Origin: Nocardia shimofusensis NBRC 100134
GTDB lineage: Bacteria > Actinomycetota > Actinomycetes > Mycobacteriales > Mycobacteriaceae
DNA length: 64,000 nt
Reading direction: 5' to 3'
NCBI RefSeq assembly: GCF_001613125.1
Contig: NZ_BDBT01000023.1
Coordinates: forward strand, 53,886-117,885
The notes beneath the pieces are model-generated. The model saw nothing but the letters and a program-made list of their open reading frames with translations. It searched no databases and had not been told where the DNA came from. Positions 17,032-25,419 of this stretch are shown in pieces. Numbering within the stretch: the stretch's first letter is position 1; the number at the start of each line of letters is the position of its first letter. The position numbers and the translations under genes are program-made.

Positions 17032-18101
17032 GTGACCTCCAGGCTCGAACGATGCGCCACGCTCGGCGCGGGCGGATACAGTGCGCGCGCGAAATCACCC
17101 ACCCGGGCGAGGAGACGGTCGAAGAACGCCTCGGGGTCGGTGCCAACGACGATGTCGGCGTTGAACGGCCTGCCCCACATGCCCGCCCAGTCGGCGACCG
17201 TGGTGGCCCGGGTCAGCGTGCCGGTCAGCTCGACGTCCACCGTGGCGGGACGGGTCACCGCCAGCGACGGATCCAGCGCCACGGCCGCGGCGAACGGGTC
17301 GTGCATATGCGCCAGATAGCCTTGGTCGTAGGCCTGATGGAACTCGAAGTAGAAGCGGACCGCGTCGGTCAGATGGCGGATGATCGGATTGCTCGCCGTC
17401 GAGGACCGCCCCGGTGGATCGGTGGGCGCGGGCACCTCGACCGGGCTGCTGCCCGCCCGCTCGGCCAGCGCGCGCAGATGGCCCGGATGCATTTCGATGG
17501 TCTCGGTGACGTCCAGTGCGCAGATCAACGGCCTGCGGTCGGGCGGTGCCGCGGAGAAGGCGTCGAAAACCTCCTTGGCCGCTTCGGGATCGACGTGCAC
17601 GTTCCATTCGTTCGTCGGCGTCGTATTGCCCGGATGGTTGAACGCCCCGCCCATCACCACCAGCCGGCGCAACAAGCGCGGCAGCTCGGGCTCGAGCCGC
17701 AAGGCCAGCGCCAGATTCGTCAGCGGCCCGGTGCACAATCCGACGATCTCGCCGGGATGCGCCCGCACCGACTCCACCCACATCCGCGCCGCCGAGCGGT
17801 CCGAGAGCGTCCGCCCCGACATCGGGAGACGGGCATGCCCGACGCCCTGCGGGCCGTGGGTGTCCTCTGTGGTGCGCAACTCGATCGCCAGCGGCCGATC
17901 CGCCCCGAGCGCCACCTCGATTTGCGGCGCGCGGCACACCTCGAGCCACGCCAGATTGTTGGCGGCGACCTGCGCGGCCCCGACATTGCCCGCTGTCGAC
18001 GCGATGCCGAGCACCTCGGCCTCCGGCGAAGCCAGCAGGTAGAGCAGCGCCAGCGAGTCGTCGATCCCGGTATCGACATCCACGATGATCTTCTGCCGCA
18101 C
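17028..18101 (-). CDS. Inosine/uridine-type nucleoside hydrolase
   Basis: The enzyme cleaves the N-glycosidic bond of ribonucleosides to ribose and base. The 357-residue product has the N-terminal calcium-binding signature DVDTGIDDSLAL of this family, the substrate-loop region NEWNVHVDPEAAKEV, and the C-terminal MHDPFAAAVAL with the conserved His-Asp pair. Start is GTG at 18101. It is first in a two-gene unit with the amidohydrolase (4-base overlap), consistent with nucleoside salvage or catabolism. Which base it prefers cannot be told from these motifs. Confidence 0.92.
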   Translation of the reverse strand: MRQKIIVDVDTGIDDSLALLYLLASPEAEVLGIASTAGNVGAAQVAANNLAWLEVCRAPQIEVALGADRPLAIELRTTEDTHGPQGVGHARLPMSGRTLSDRSAARMWVESVRAHPGEIVGLCTGPLTNLALALRLEPELPRLLRRLVVMGGAFNHPGNTTPTNEWNVHVDPEAAKEVFDAFSAAPPDRRPLICALDVTETIEMHPGHLRALAERAGSSPVEVPAPTDPPGRSSTASNPIIRHLTDAVRFYFEFHQAYDQGYLAHMHDPFAAAVALDPSLAVTRPATVDVELTGTLTRATTVADWAGMWGRPFNADIVVGTDPEAFFDRLLARVGDFARALYPPAPSVAHRSSLEVT

Positions 18102-18330
18102 GCCTCGAGCCTAATCGCCGCGTCCGAGCGGCCGCTCTCGGCTCCCGAGGGGGCCGCCCCGGCTGTGCCCGCGCTTGGGTCTGGCCGCCGCGGTGCCGGA
18201 CGTCCGACGCGGGGATTCGCGGCTACGCCCGGGCTCGCCGGCCTACCGCCCGCTGCGCGGCCTGGGCATCGCCCCGGGATCGGTGGTATTCGCGGGCGGC
18301 AGGGCTGCGGGCCGTGGGCGCGAACAGGCG

Positions 18331-19677
18331 TTACCGCGTGCGCACCGGCCAGGCCGGTGTTCCCGAACCGATCTGGGGCGCGGGCCAGGCGTAGTCCGGG
18401 TACTCGGCCAGCGCGGGAGCCGCGGTGAGCAGGTTCCCGTGCGCGACCACCGCGTGCGGGTTCGGCGCCGCGGGCGGCGGATGCTTGAGGGTGCGGCCCG
18501 GTGCGCCGAGCAGCCAGGAGGCGGTGCGCGCCAACGAGGTTCGCACATCCCGGCCGACACCGTCGTAGGTGTGCGCGGCGAGCGCGTCGATGATGCCCGC
18601 GGCGAGCAGGTAGCCGGTGGCGTGGTCGATGGCCTGCGCGGGCAGCGAGCCGGGCACCTGGGGCGCGCCCTCGAGCACGGCGATACCGGTCGCGGCCTGC
18701 ACGATGCTGTCGAAGCCGCGCCGCCCGCTCCACGGACCCGACTCGCCCCAAGCGCTGATCCTGGCGTGGATCAGGCCGCGCCGAACCGCGGTGATCAGGC
18801 CCGCGCTCTCCAGCGCGCCCGGCCGGTACCCGGTCACCAGCACGTCGGCCTGCGAGAGCAGATCGTGGAAGGCGACGGCATGGCTGCGCATGTCCATCAG
18901 CACCGAATGCTTGCCCTGACAGGTGTCGGCGAACTGCCACGGCAGCTCCGGCAGCCACGGTGCGTCGATGCGCAGCACCTCCGCGCCCAGCAGCGCCAGG
19001 GTGCGGGTGGCGACCGGCCCGGCGATCACCCTGGTCATATCGAGCACACGCACTCCGCGCAGCGGCTGGAACGGGGTGGCGTCCGACCGCAGCCGGGTGC
19101 CCGCGCGATCCTCGCGCTGTTCCATCGCCACCAGAGGCCCGTCGGCGGCGTCGGCGGCCTGCGGCGTGGCGGCCCACTCGTCTTCGGTGCGCACCCGTAC
19201 CGCGACGGCGCCCACCGCGGCCGCGTTGTCCTCGATGTCGGAGGCGCGGCTCATGGCGATCTGCGCGACCGCGATGTCGAACGGGATGTCCTCGGGCAGC
19301 CCCAGCGCGGTGAGCAGGCGGGAGCGGTGGTGCGGGTAGTTGGCGTGCGTGCGGACCCAGCCGTCGAAGGTCGGGAAGAACCCGGACAGATCGGCCCAGC
19401 TCGGCACCTGCCGGCCGTCGACACGCAGCAGATGGTCACTGGAGAACGCGGCGGTGATGCGCTCGGGGTCGATCCGGTGGGTCACGGGCGCGAGCCCGTG
19501 CGCGTCGCGCATACGATTGGCCGCGGCCGCCACGGCTGCCACCGATCCCGCGGCCAGTGTCCACACCGGCAGTGTCGCAGCGAGATTGCTGCCGGGATCA
19601 GGCGAATCGATAACGCCGGACGCCGGGACGCCGATTCCGGATTCGTACTCGTGGACCAGCCGATTGTGCGCGTTCAC
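18331..19677 (-). CDS. CaiB/BaiF-type (class III) CoA-transferase
   Basis: Class III CoA-transferases move CoA between carboxylic acids through an Asp-bound intermediate. The Rossmann-like CaiB core (PLRGVRVLDMTRVIAGPVA) begins only near residue 245, followed by GKHSVLMDM, VLVTGYRPGALE and the active-site-region Asp in RRGFDSIVQAATGIA. The preceding 240 residues (GWVRTHANYPHHRSRLL... and DEWAATPQA) look like the C-terminal subdomain of another CaiB unit, so the protein appears rearranged or a truncated tandem. The GTG at 19677 is the most 3' start that keeps this region; no clear ribosome site is seen. It is divergent from the thioesterase gene, 39 bases away, and probably shares its regulatory region. 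Confidence 0.85.
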   Translation of the reverse strand: MNAHNRLVHEYESGIGVPASGVIDSPDPGSNLAATLPVWTLAAGSVAAVAAAANRMRDAHGLAPVTHRIDPERITAAFSSDHLLRVDGRQVPSWADLSGFFPTFDGWVRTHANYPHHRSRLLTALGLPEDIPFDIAVAQIAMSRASDIEDNAAAVGAVAVRVRTEDEWAATPQAADAADGPLVAMEQREDRAGTRLRSDATPFQPLRGVRVLDMTRVIAGPVATRTLALLGAEVLRIDAPWLPELPWQFADTCQGKHSVLMDMRSHAVAFHDLLSQADVLVTGYRPGALESAGLITAVRRGLIHARISAWGESGPWSGRRGFDSIVQAATGIAVLEGAPQVPGSLPAQAIDHATGYLLAAGIIDALAAHTYDGVGRDVRTSLARTASWLLGAPGRTLKHPPPAAPNPHAVVAHGNLLTAAPALAEYPDYAWPAPQIGSGTPAWPVRTR

Positions 19678-19716
19678 CAGTCCGAGACTAGCGGTTACAA
19701 GCAGAAGGAGACCGAC

Positions 19717-20472
19717 GTGGAGAGTGCGATCGTGGCGACCGAATGGCTGCGCGCCTTGCGAATCGAACCCGCGCCACGCCACCACCTGGTGTGTTTTGCC
19801 CCGGGAGGCGGTTCGGCCACCGCCTACCGAGATCTGGCCGACCGGGTCGGTCCGGGTATTGCGGTCTTCGCCGTGCAATACCCGGGTCGTCAAGATCGTT
19901 TGGGCGAAGCTCCGGTGACCGATCTGCATGCGCTGGCCGACCGGATCGCCGAGGAGTTGCTGGCCCAGGCCGCGGTGCCCGGTCTCGCGCTGTTCGGACA
20001 CAGCATGGGCGCCACCGTCGCCTACGAGACCGCCCGCAGGCTGGAGTCCGCGGGCCGCGCGGTGTCCCGGCTGTTCGTCTCGGGCCGCCCCGCGCCCACC
20101 TTCGTCGAATCGCGCAGGCTGCATCTGGGCCCGGACGAGGATCTGATCGCCGACCTCGAACGTCTCGCCGCCGATCCGGCCCCGATCGCCGTGCTGCGCA
20201 GCGAACCGGGCCTGGCCGAGATCGTGCTGCCCGCCGTGCGCGGTGACTACCAGGCGGTGGAGACCTACGCCCAGCGCGGCGGCGATCCGTTGCGCTGCCC
20301 CATCACCGCCCTGGTCAGCACCGAGGACCCGACCATGAGCGTCGAACAGGCCGACGAATGGCGCGATTTCACCTCGGGGGTGTTCCGGCGGGAGACCTTC
20401 CCCGGTGGGCACTTCTATCTCGACGAACAGCCCGACGAGGTCGCCGCGCTCGTCACTCGCACCGTGCGCTGA
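19717..20472 (+). CDS. Type II thioesterase (alpha/beta hydrolase)
   Basis: These enzymes free stalled acyl groups from carrier proteins of PKS, NRPS or fatty-acid systems. The 251-residue product begins after an AAGGAG site 6 bases before the GTG. It contains LVCFAPGGGSATAYRDLA, the region AVQYPGRQDRLGE typical of TesA/GrsT-like proteins, the nucleophile elbow GHSMGA, a catalytic Asp in VSTEDPTM and the catalytic His in FPGGHFYLDEQ. All three catalytic residues are present. No NRPS, PKS or siderophore gene is adjacent; the nearest neighbour is the divergent CoA-transferase, so the carrier-bound substrate is unknown. Confidence 0.92.
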   Translation: MESAIVATEWLRALRIEPAPRHHLVCFAPGGGSATAYRDLADRVGPGIAVFAVQYPGRQDRLGEAPVTDLHALADRIAEELLAQAAVPGLALFGHSMGATVAYETARRLESAGRAVSRLFVSGRPAPTFVESRRLHLGPDEDLIADLERLAADPAPIAVLRSEPGLAEIVLPAVRGDYQAVETYAQRGGDPLRCPITALVSTEDPTMSVEQADEWRDFTSGVFRRETFPGGHFYLDEQPDEVAALVTRTVR

Positions 20473-20510
20473 TCACCGGGGCGCCGCGCCGATGAGCGCG
20501 ACCGCGCACC

Positions 20511-20909
20511 TCACCGGATCGCGCGACGGGACACCACCGGCGCGCGATCCGCGGACCGGCGGCGGATCGTCACCAGTGCGCCCGCCCAGGAGATCAGCAC
20601 GACCACCGCCACCAGCAGCCGGATGAGTCCCACCGCGTCATCGGGATAGATGACGCCGGTGAGGTAGTGGTCGATGAATCCGGTCGAGGGCAGTTCCGCC
20701 GTCCCCGCCGACCGGCGCGCCCAGTTCTCCAGATGCGTCAGCGGGCAGTCGTAGCCGATGAGCACCGAGCCGAATCCCCAGACGGCCGCGGCCAGATGCG
20801 GCCAGAAGGCCCACGGCCGCCACCACGCCAGGAATCCGCCGAACACCACGTAGACCAGGAACGCGAAATGCGCGAACGCGGTGAGATCGGCGATCAGACG
20901 AAAACCCAC
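20511..20909 (-). CDS. DUF2784-type small membrane protein
   Basis: The 132-residue protein matches the DUF2784 pattern: an N-terminal helix DLTAFAHFAFLVYVVFGG, WWRPWAFWPHLAAAVWG, the conserved CPLTHLENWARR box, a short loop with GFIDHYLTGVIYP, and a final helix LLVAVVVLISWAGALV. Four membrane helices are likely. Function is unknown for the family. It starts at a GTG and lies just upstream, on the same strand, of nothing; the following minus-strand gene at 20929 is upstream of it with a 19-base gap, so the two may be co-transcribed. Confidence 0.85.
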   Translation of the reverse strand: MGFRLIADLTAFAHFAFLVYVVFGGFLAWWRPWAFWPHLAAAVWGFGSVLIGYDCPLTHLENWARRSAGTAELPSTGFIDHYLTGVIYPDDAVGLIRLLVAVVVLISWAGALVTIRRRSADRAPVVSRRAIR

Positions 20910-20928
20910 AGTTCCCAGGGTAGGCCGC

Positions 20929-22377
20929 TCACCAGGGTGACGGCCGGTAATCCTTGAGGAAGCAACCGTAGAGGTCGACGCCGTTCTCGCCCTGAACGAT
21001 CGGGTCGTACACCCGGGCCGCGCCGTCGACGAGGTCCAGCGGCGCGTGGAAGCCCTCCTCGGCCAGGCGCATCTTCGTGTAGTGCGGGCGCTCGTCGGTG
21101 ATCCAGCCGGTGTCGACCGCGGTCATCAGGATGCCGTCGGTCTCGAGCATCTCCGCGGCGCTGGTGCGGGTGAGCATGTTCAGCGCTGCCTTCGCCATAT
21201 TCGTGTGCGGATGTCCCGGGCCCTTGTAGCCGCGGCTGAACTGGCCCTCCATCGCCGAGACGTTGACGATGTACTTGCGGTGGGCCGCGGCGGCCGCCAT
21301 CGCCGGGCGCAGTCGTGACACGAGGATGAACGGCGCCACCGAATTGCACAGCTGTACTTCCAGCAACTCGGTCGGATCGACCTCGGCGACGGTCTGCACC
21401 CAGCTGTTGGTGTGTGCGAGATCGGGCACCAGCCCGCCGGCGTCGATGGCCACGCCGCGCGAAATGCGTTCGGGGGTGGCCGATCCCGCGACCAGCGCGA
21501 GTTCGGCGACGTCGGCGGCGGTGAGTGAGGGGGCGGCGAGCAGCGAGGGCGACAGCGAGGCGGTCAGCGCGCTGGGATGCGCCTGCATCGTCTTGCCGAA
21601 GGTCACCACGTCGGGCAGCACGCCCGCGGGCAGCGGCGCCGATTCGGCCTCCACCAGCGCGCTGTAGGCGCCCGTCGAGCGGCGCACGGTCTGCGCGGCG
21701 TTGTTGATCAGGATGTCGAGCGGACCCTGCGCGGCGACGTCGTCGGCCAGCGCGATCACCTGGGCGGGGTCGCGCAGGTCGATGCCGACCACGCGCAGTC
21801 GGTGCAGCCAGTCCGCGCTGTCCTCCATGGCGGCGAAGCGGCGCACCGCGTCGTTGGGGAAGCGGGTGGTGATGGTGGTGTGCGCGCCGTCGCGCAGCAG
21901 CCGCAGCGCGATGTACATGCCGATCTTGGCTCGCCCGCCGGTGAGCAGCGCGCGGCGGCCGGAGAGATCGGTGCGCGCGTCGCGTTTGGCGTGGCTGTCG
22001 GCCGCGCAGTCCGGGCACAGCTGGTGGTAGAAGGCGTCGACGCGGGTGTAGTGCTGCTTGCAGATGTAGCAGGGGCGCGACCGCAGCAGGGTGCCCGCGC
22101 TCGCGCCCGCGGCGTTGGAGCTCAGCGGGATGCCCGCGGTCTCGTCGTCGATGCGGTTCGGTGAGCCGGTAGCGGTGGCCGCCACCACCGCCCGGTCGTT
22201 CTCGGCGACCTTGCGCCGCGCTTCCTCGCGCCTTCGCTGCTTGAGCTTTTTGAACATGTGTCCGACCGCCCGCTGCACAGCGATCGAATCCGCGTGGTCC
22301 TTGTCCAGGTCAGCGGCCTGCTCGAGAACCCGTAGACAGGTGGCCAGCTCGTCGGGATCGATACTGTTCTCGGCCAT
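20929..22377 (-). CDS. Short-chain dehydrogenase-like protein with N-terminal zinc ribbon
   Basis: About 482 residues. After a helical, charged N-terminus (VGHMFKKLKQRRREEARR), a four-Cys zinc ribbon appears (CYIC ... LCPDC). Then a Rossmann domain starts with ALLTGGRAKIGMYIALRLL and contains ILINNAAQTVRR, the SDR NAG-type motif. The expected Ser is in VNVSAMEGQF, but the usual YxxxK is replaced: the sequence reads HTNMAKAALNML, so Lys is kept and Tyr is lost. The glycine motif is also atypical. It may therefore bind NAD(P) without ordinary SDR catalysis. The start could be ATG 22377 or ATG 22392; neither has a strong ribosome site. The acyl-CoA dehydrogenase gene is divergent upstream. Confidence 0.8.
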   Translation of the reverse strand: MAENSIDPDELATCLRVLEQAADLDKDHADSIAVQRAVGHMFKKLKQRRREEARRKVAENDRAVVAATATGSPNRIDDETAGIPLSSNAAGASAGTLLRSRPCYICKQHYTRVDAFYHQLCPDCAADSHAKRDARTDLSGRRALLTGGRAKIGMYIALRLLRDGAHTTITTRFPNDAVRRFAAMEDSADWLHRLRVVGIDLRDPAQVIALADDVAAQGPLDILINNAAQTVRRSTGAYSALVEAESAPLPAGVLPDVVTFGKTMQAHPSALTASLSPSLLAAPSLTAADVAELALVAGSATPERISRGVAIDAGGLVPDLAHTNSWVQTVAEVDPTELLEVQLCNSVAPFILVSRLRPAMAAAAAHRKYIVNVSAMEGQFSRGYKGPGHPHTNMAKAALNMLTRTSAAEMLETDGILMTAVDTGWITDERPHYTKMRLAEEGFHAPLDLVDGAARVYDPIVQGENGVDLYGCFLKDYRPSPW

Positions 22378-22601
22378 CGGGTCTTCGGACATCCTTCGTG
22401 AGCTGGGGTGCGAACGCAGTGGATCGGGGTGACCGGGTGCGTTGTCGCGACGCGATCGTGGGGTCCATTGTCGCAAACGCCGACTTTCCGGATTCCGCCG
22501 CGTTCGCCGCGCTGTTGACAACTCGCCAATAGGGCTGGGAACCTGATGCCGGGGTCCCGGCGCCCGAGGCCGGGTCACATCGAGCAAAGGATCGTGAGCA
22601 C

Positions 22602-23747
22602 ATGGCACGCGCCGCATGGAGTGACGACGAGGTCGAGGCGGTACGCGAACTCGCCCGGAACTTCTTCGAGAAGGAGGTCGTCCCGCACGAGGAGAAGTTC
22701 GTCGCGCAGGGACACCCCGACCGCGAGCTGTACAACCGTGCGGGCGAGCTCGGCCTGCTGTGCACCGCGGTGCCCACCGAATACGGCGGTGGCGGAGGAA
22801 CTTTCGCCCATGAGGCCGCCATCATCGAAGAGCAGACCTTCGCGGGCGACGGCGCCCTCGGCATGCCCGTGCACAGCTCGATCATCGCGCCCTACATCGC
22901 CGAGTTCGGCTCCGAGGAACTCAAGCGCCGGGTGCTGCCCAAGGCCGCCGGCGGCGAGATGGTGCTCTCGATCGGCATGACCGAGCCGGGCACCGGTTCG
23001 GACCTGCAGAACATCAAGACCAGGGCCGTGCGCGAAGGCGACGAGTACGTCATCACCGGCTCCAAGATCTTCATCACCAACGGCTGGCTCTGCGACGGCA
23101 TCATCATCGCCGCCAAGACCGACCCGACCAAGGGTGCGGCGGGCGTCTCGCTGATCTTCGCCGAGGTTAGTGACGACACCCCCGGTTTCAAGCGTGGCCG
23201 CATCCTGAGCAAGATGGGCGGCAAGGGCCAGGACACCGCGGAGCTGTTCTTCGACGGCCTGCGGGTGCCCGCCTCCAACCTGCTGGGCACGGGCGAGGGC
23301 CAGGGCTTCTACCAGATGATGCAGCTGCTCGCGCAGGAGCGACTGGTCACCGCCGTCATCGCGGTGCCCATGATGGAGAAGGCCGTCCAGCTGACCGTCG
23401 ACTACACCAAGGGCCGCGAAGCCTTCGGCAAGCCGCTGTACGCGATGCAGAACACCAAGTTCGAGCTCGCCGAATGCGCCACCATCACCAAGGTCGCGCG
23501 CACCTTCCTCGACGAGTCGATCGTCAAGCATCTGCGCGGTGAACTCGACATCCCCACCGCGGCGATGACCAAGTACTGGATCACCGATCAGCTGAACATC
23601 GTGGTGGACCGATGCCTGCAGCTGTTCGGCGGCTACGGTTACATGACCGAGTATCCGATCTCGGAGCTGTACACCGGCGCCCGTGTGCTGCGCATTCTCG
23701 CCGGCAGCAACGAAGTGATGAAGGATCTCATTGCCCGATCGCTCTGA
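22602..23747 (+). CDS. Acyl-CoA dehydrogenase
   Basis: FAD enzyme that makes the alpha,beta double bond in acyl-CoA in beta-oxidation-type pathways. The 381-residue protein has the N-terminal helical domain, the FAD-binding MTEPGTGSDLQNI and ITNGWLCDGIIIAAKT segments, the ACAD signature LLAQERLVTAVIA, QLFGGYGYMTEYPI and the C-terminal RVLRILAGSNEVMKDLI. A Glu in the QER position resembles the catalytic base placement in long-chain and isovaleryl-type members. Chain-length specificity is not readable. The next gene, a TetR regulator, overlaps its end by 17 bases, so regulation by that protein is likely. Confidence 0.92.
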   Translation: MARAAWSDDEVEAVRELARNFFEKEVVPHEEKFVAQGHPDRELYNRAGELGLLCTAVPTEYGGGGGTFAHEAAIIEEQTFAGDGALGMPVHSSIIAPYIAEFGSEELKRRVLPKAAGGEMVLSIGMTEPGTGSDLQNIKTRAVREGDEYVITGSKIFITNGWLCDGIIIAAKTDPTKGAAGVSLIFAEVSDDTPGFKRGRILSKMGGKGQDTAELFFDGLRVPASNLLGTGEGQGFYQMMQLLAQERLVTAVIAVPMMEKAVQLTVDYTKGREAFGKPLYAMQNTKFELAECATITKVARTFLDESIVKHLRGELDIPTAAMTKYWITDQLNIVVDRCLQLFGGYGYMTEYPISELYTGARVLRILAGSNEVMKDLIARSL

Positions 23748-24405
23748 GGTGCCCGGTCGTATCGCATCGGCGGCCGGTCGTACCGGAGCCGGTGAGCGCC
23801 CCGCGCGCCGCAAACGCCTCGAACCCGACGAGCGCCGCGCGCAGATCCTGGCGTGCGCGATCGAGATGTTCGGTGAGCGGCCGTACGCGGCCGTGTCCAC
23901 CGCCGAACTCGCCGCGCGCGCCGGGGTCGCCCGCGGGCTGATCAACCACTACTTCGGCAACAAGCGCGACCTCTATCTCGTAGTGGTGCGCCGGATGGTG
24001 ACCCTGCCCAGGGGCGAGGACATGGTCGTGCCGACGGGCACCCCGCGCGAGCGGGTCGACGCCAGCGTGCGGTGGCTGCTCGACACCATCGCCGAACACG
24101 GCAGCACCTGGGTGAAGGTGACCAGCCACGAGGGCGTCGGCGACGACCCCGAGGTCCAGCAGATCCTGGACGAGGCCGACGACGCGGCGGCGGAACGCAC
24201 GCTGTGCATGGTCGGGCTCGCGGATTCGGCGCACAGCGCGGAATTGCGGGCGATGGTGCGTGCGTACGGCGGATTGGTGAAAGCCGCGGGGCGCGAATGG
24301 ATCACTCGCGGAAACCTGACCCGCGAACAGGTGCACCATCTGCTCGCGGACCTGCTGTGGGCGCTGGTCAGCGAGACGATGGCGAAGGTGGGCCACGCTT
24401 CCTGA
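23731..24405 (+). CDS. TetR-family regulator
   Basis: The N-terminal helix-turn-helix is clear (AQILACAIEMFGERPYAAVS, then TAELAARAGVARGLINHYFG and NKRDLYLVV). The C-terminal half is a helical ligand-binding domain. A TTG at 23731 has a good AAGGA site 5 bases upstream and overlaps the acyl-CoA dehydrogenase gene by 17 bases; a GTG at 23749, just after that gene's stop, is the alternative. The overlap suggests that this protein is co-expressed with, and controls, the acyl-CoA dehydrogenase. An acyl-CoA ligand is plausible but not shown. Confidence 0.9.
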   Translation: MPDRSEVPGRIASAAGRTGAGERPARRKRLEPDERRAQILACAIEMFGERPYAAVSTAELAARAGVARGLINHYFGNKRDLYLVVVRRMVTLPRGEDMVVPTGTPRERVDASVRWLLDTIAEHGSTWVKVTSHEGVGDDPEVQQILDEADDAAAERTLCMVGLADSAHSAELRAMVRAYGGLVKAAGREWITRGNLTREQVHHLLADLLWALVSETMAKVGHAS

Positions 24406-24493
24406 ATACCGCTTTTCGCCGGGAGTTTGCCGAGTGAATATCCGGCCGTTCCGGTGATCATCGTTTCCGGATTCCTGACGCATTTCGGGATAT

Positions 24494-24509
24494 CCGGCCC
24501 CGAGGCCGG
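24494..24509. terminator. Short GC hairpin downstream of the TetR gene
   Basis: CCGGCC at 24494-24499 and GGCCGG at 24504-24509 pair around a CCGA loop, 90 bases after the regulator stop. No U tract follows. Position fits a terminator but the short stem could arise by chance in this GC-rich DNA. Confidence 0.3.
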
Positions 24510-24656
24510 GTGTGACCGGCATTACTCGGTGACCGGGCTACTACCTCGCGCATTCCGGTAGCGCTTTCTCGTCCGGCCACTATTCTTTCCCGGTAGCTGG
24601 TGGGGTTCGCCGCTTCCGGGGCGCCGCGCGAGAGTTCGAAATGCGAGAGGACCGGG

Positions 24657-25364
24657 ATGGCACGGACGCGGGAATGGCAGGACTCCGAGGCGTGGCCACA
24701 GGCATGGCCCGAGGACCAGGACCCTGAGGACCCGTTCATCGCCGACTCCCGTCCCATCGTCAATCCTTATGCGGTGATCGCGCTCGTCGCGGCGTTGCTG
24801 GCCTTGTTTCCGGTCGCCATCGTGTTCGGGCTCATCGCCTTCGGGCATCCGAGAGGCCGGGCCATGGCCACGTTCGCGGTCTTGCTCGGTATCGCCGAGG
24901 CGGCCGCCGTGGCCGCGGTGGTGGTGCTGACAGGCAGCTCGCTGACCGACACGCTGGCCGACCTCGAGGACGCGACGGCCACCGGCACGACGGTCACCGC
25001 CACGAGCACCGCCGACCAGACCACCGCGGCCCAGGCGCCGCCCGCCGAACTCCCCTCCGCGCGGCCCACCCCGGCATCGACGACCGAGGAAGCTCCGCTG
25101 GTCCGCAAGGGCGCGGCGTGCACCGCGGGCCAGCTCGGCATGATCGGGTCCGCTGTCGACGGTGGCACGCTGTTGTGTCTGGAAGCCGCGGGTGCGAGCG
25201 GCGCTCACCAGTGGTCGGGCCCGTACAACATCGGCACCGGCGTCTTCGAACCCGGCCGGACCTGCGACGAGACGATCGCCAAGTCCGGGCGCACCGCCGA
25301 CGGCCGGGCGCTGGTGTGCGAGAGCCAGGGGACCGAAGGCGTCTGGGTCCGCTGGACCAACTGA
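24657..25364 (+). CDS. DUF4190-type membrane protein with extracytoplasmic C-terminal domain
   Basis: The ATG at 24657 follows a GAGAGG site by 6 bases. The 235-residue protein has an acidic cytoplasmic N-terminus (DPEDPFIADSRPIVNPYA), two close membrane helices (VIALVAALLALFPVAIVFGL and ATFAVLLGIAEAAAVAAVVV) with a GHPRGRA loop typical of DUF4190 proteins, then a Thr/Ala-rich linker and a compact domain with four Cys (ACTAGQLGM, LCLEAAG, RTCDETIAK, LVCESQG) likely to form disulfides outside the cell. Function unknown. It is a single gene with a convergent neighbour. Confidence 0.8.
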   Translation: MARTREWQDSEAWPQAWPEDQDPEDPFIADSRPIVNPYAVIALVAALLALFPVAIVFGLIAFGHPRGRAMATFAVLLGIAEAAAVAAVVVLTGSSLTDTLADLEDATATGTTVTATSTADQTTAAQAPPAELPSARPTPASTTEEAPLVRKGAACTAGQLGMIGSAVDGGTLLCLEAAGASGAHQWSGPYNIGTGVFEPGRTCDETIAKSGRTADGRALVCESQGTEGVWVRWTN

Positions 25365-25419
25365 GACGGCTGCGCCGGACCGATCGACGAGTTCCGCTGC
25401 AGACGATCACGGCCGCTCG

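Noticed and set aside
20473..20510. Small gene or terminator between the thioesterase and DUF2784 genes
   Set aside because: The 38-base gap holds only a weak GC-rich palindrome without a clear stem.
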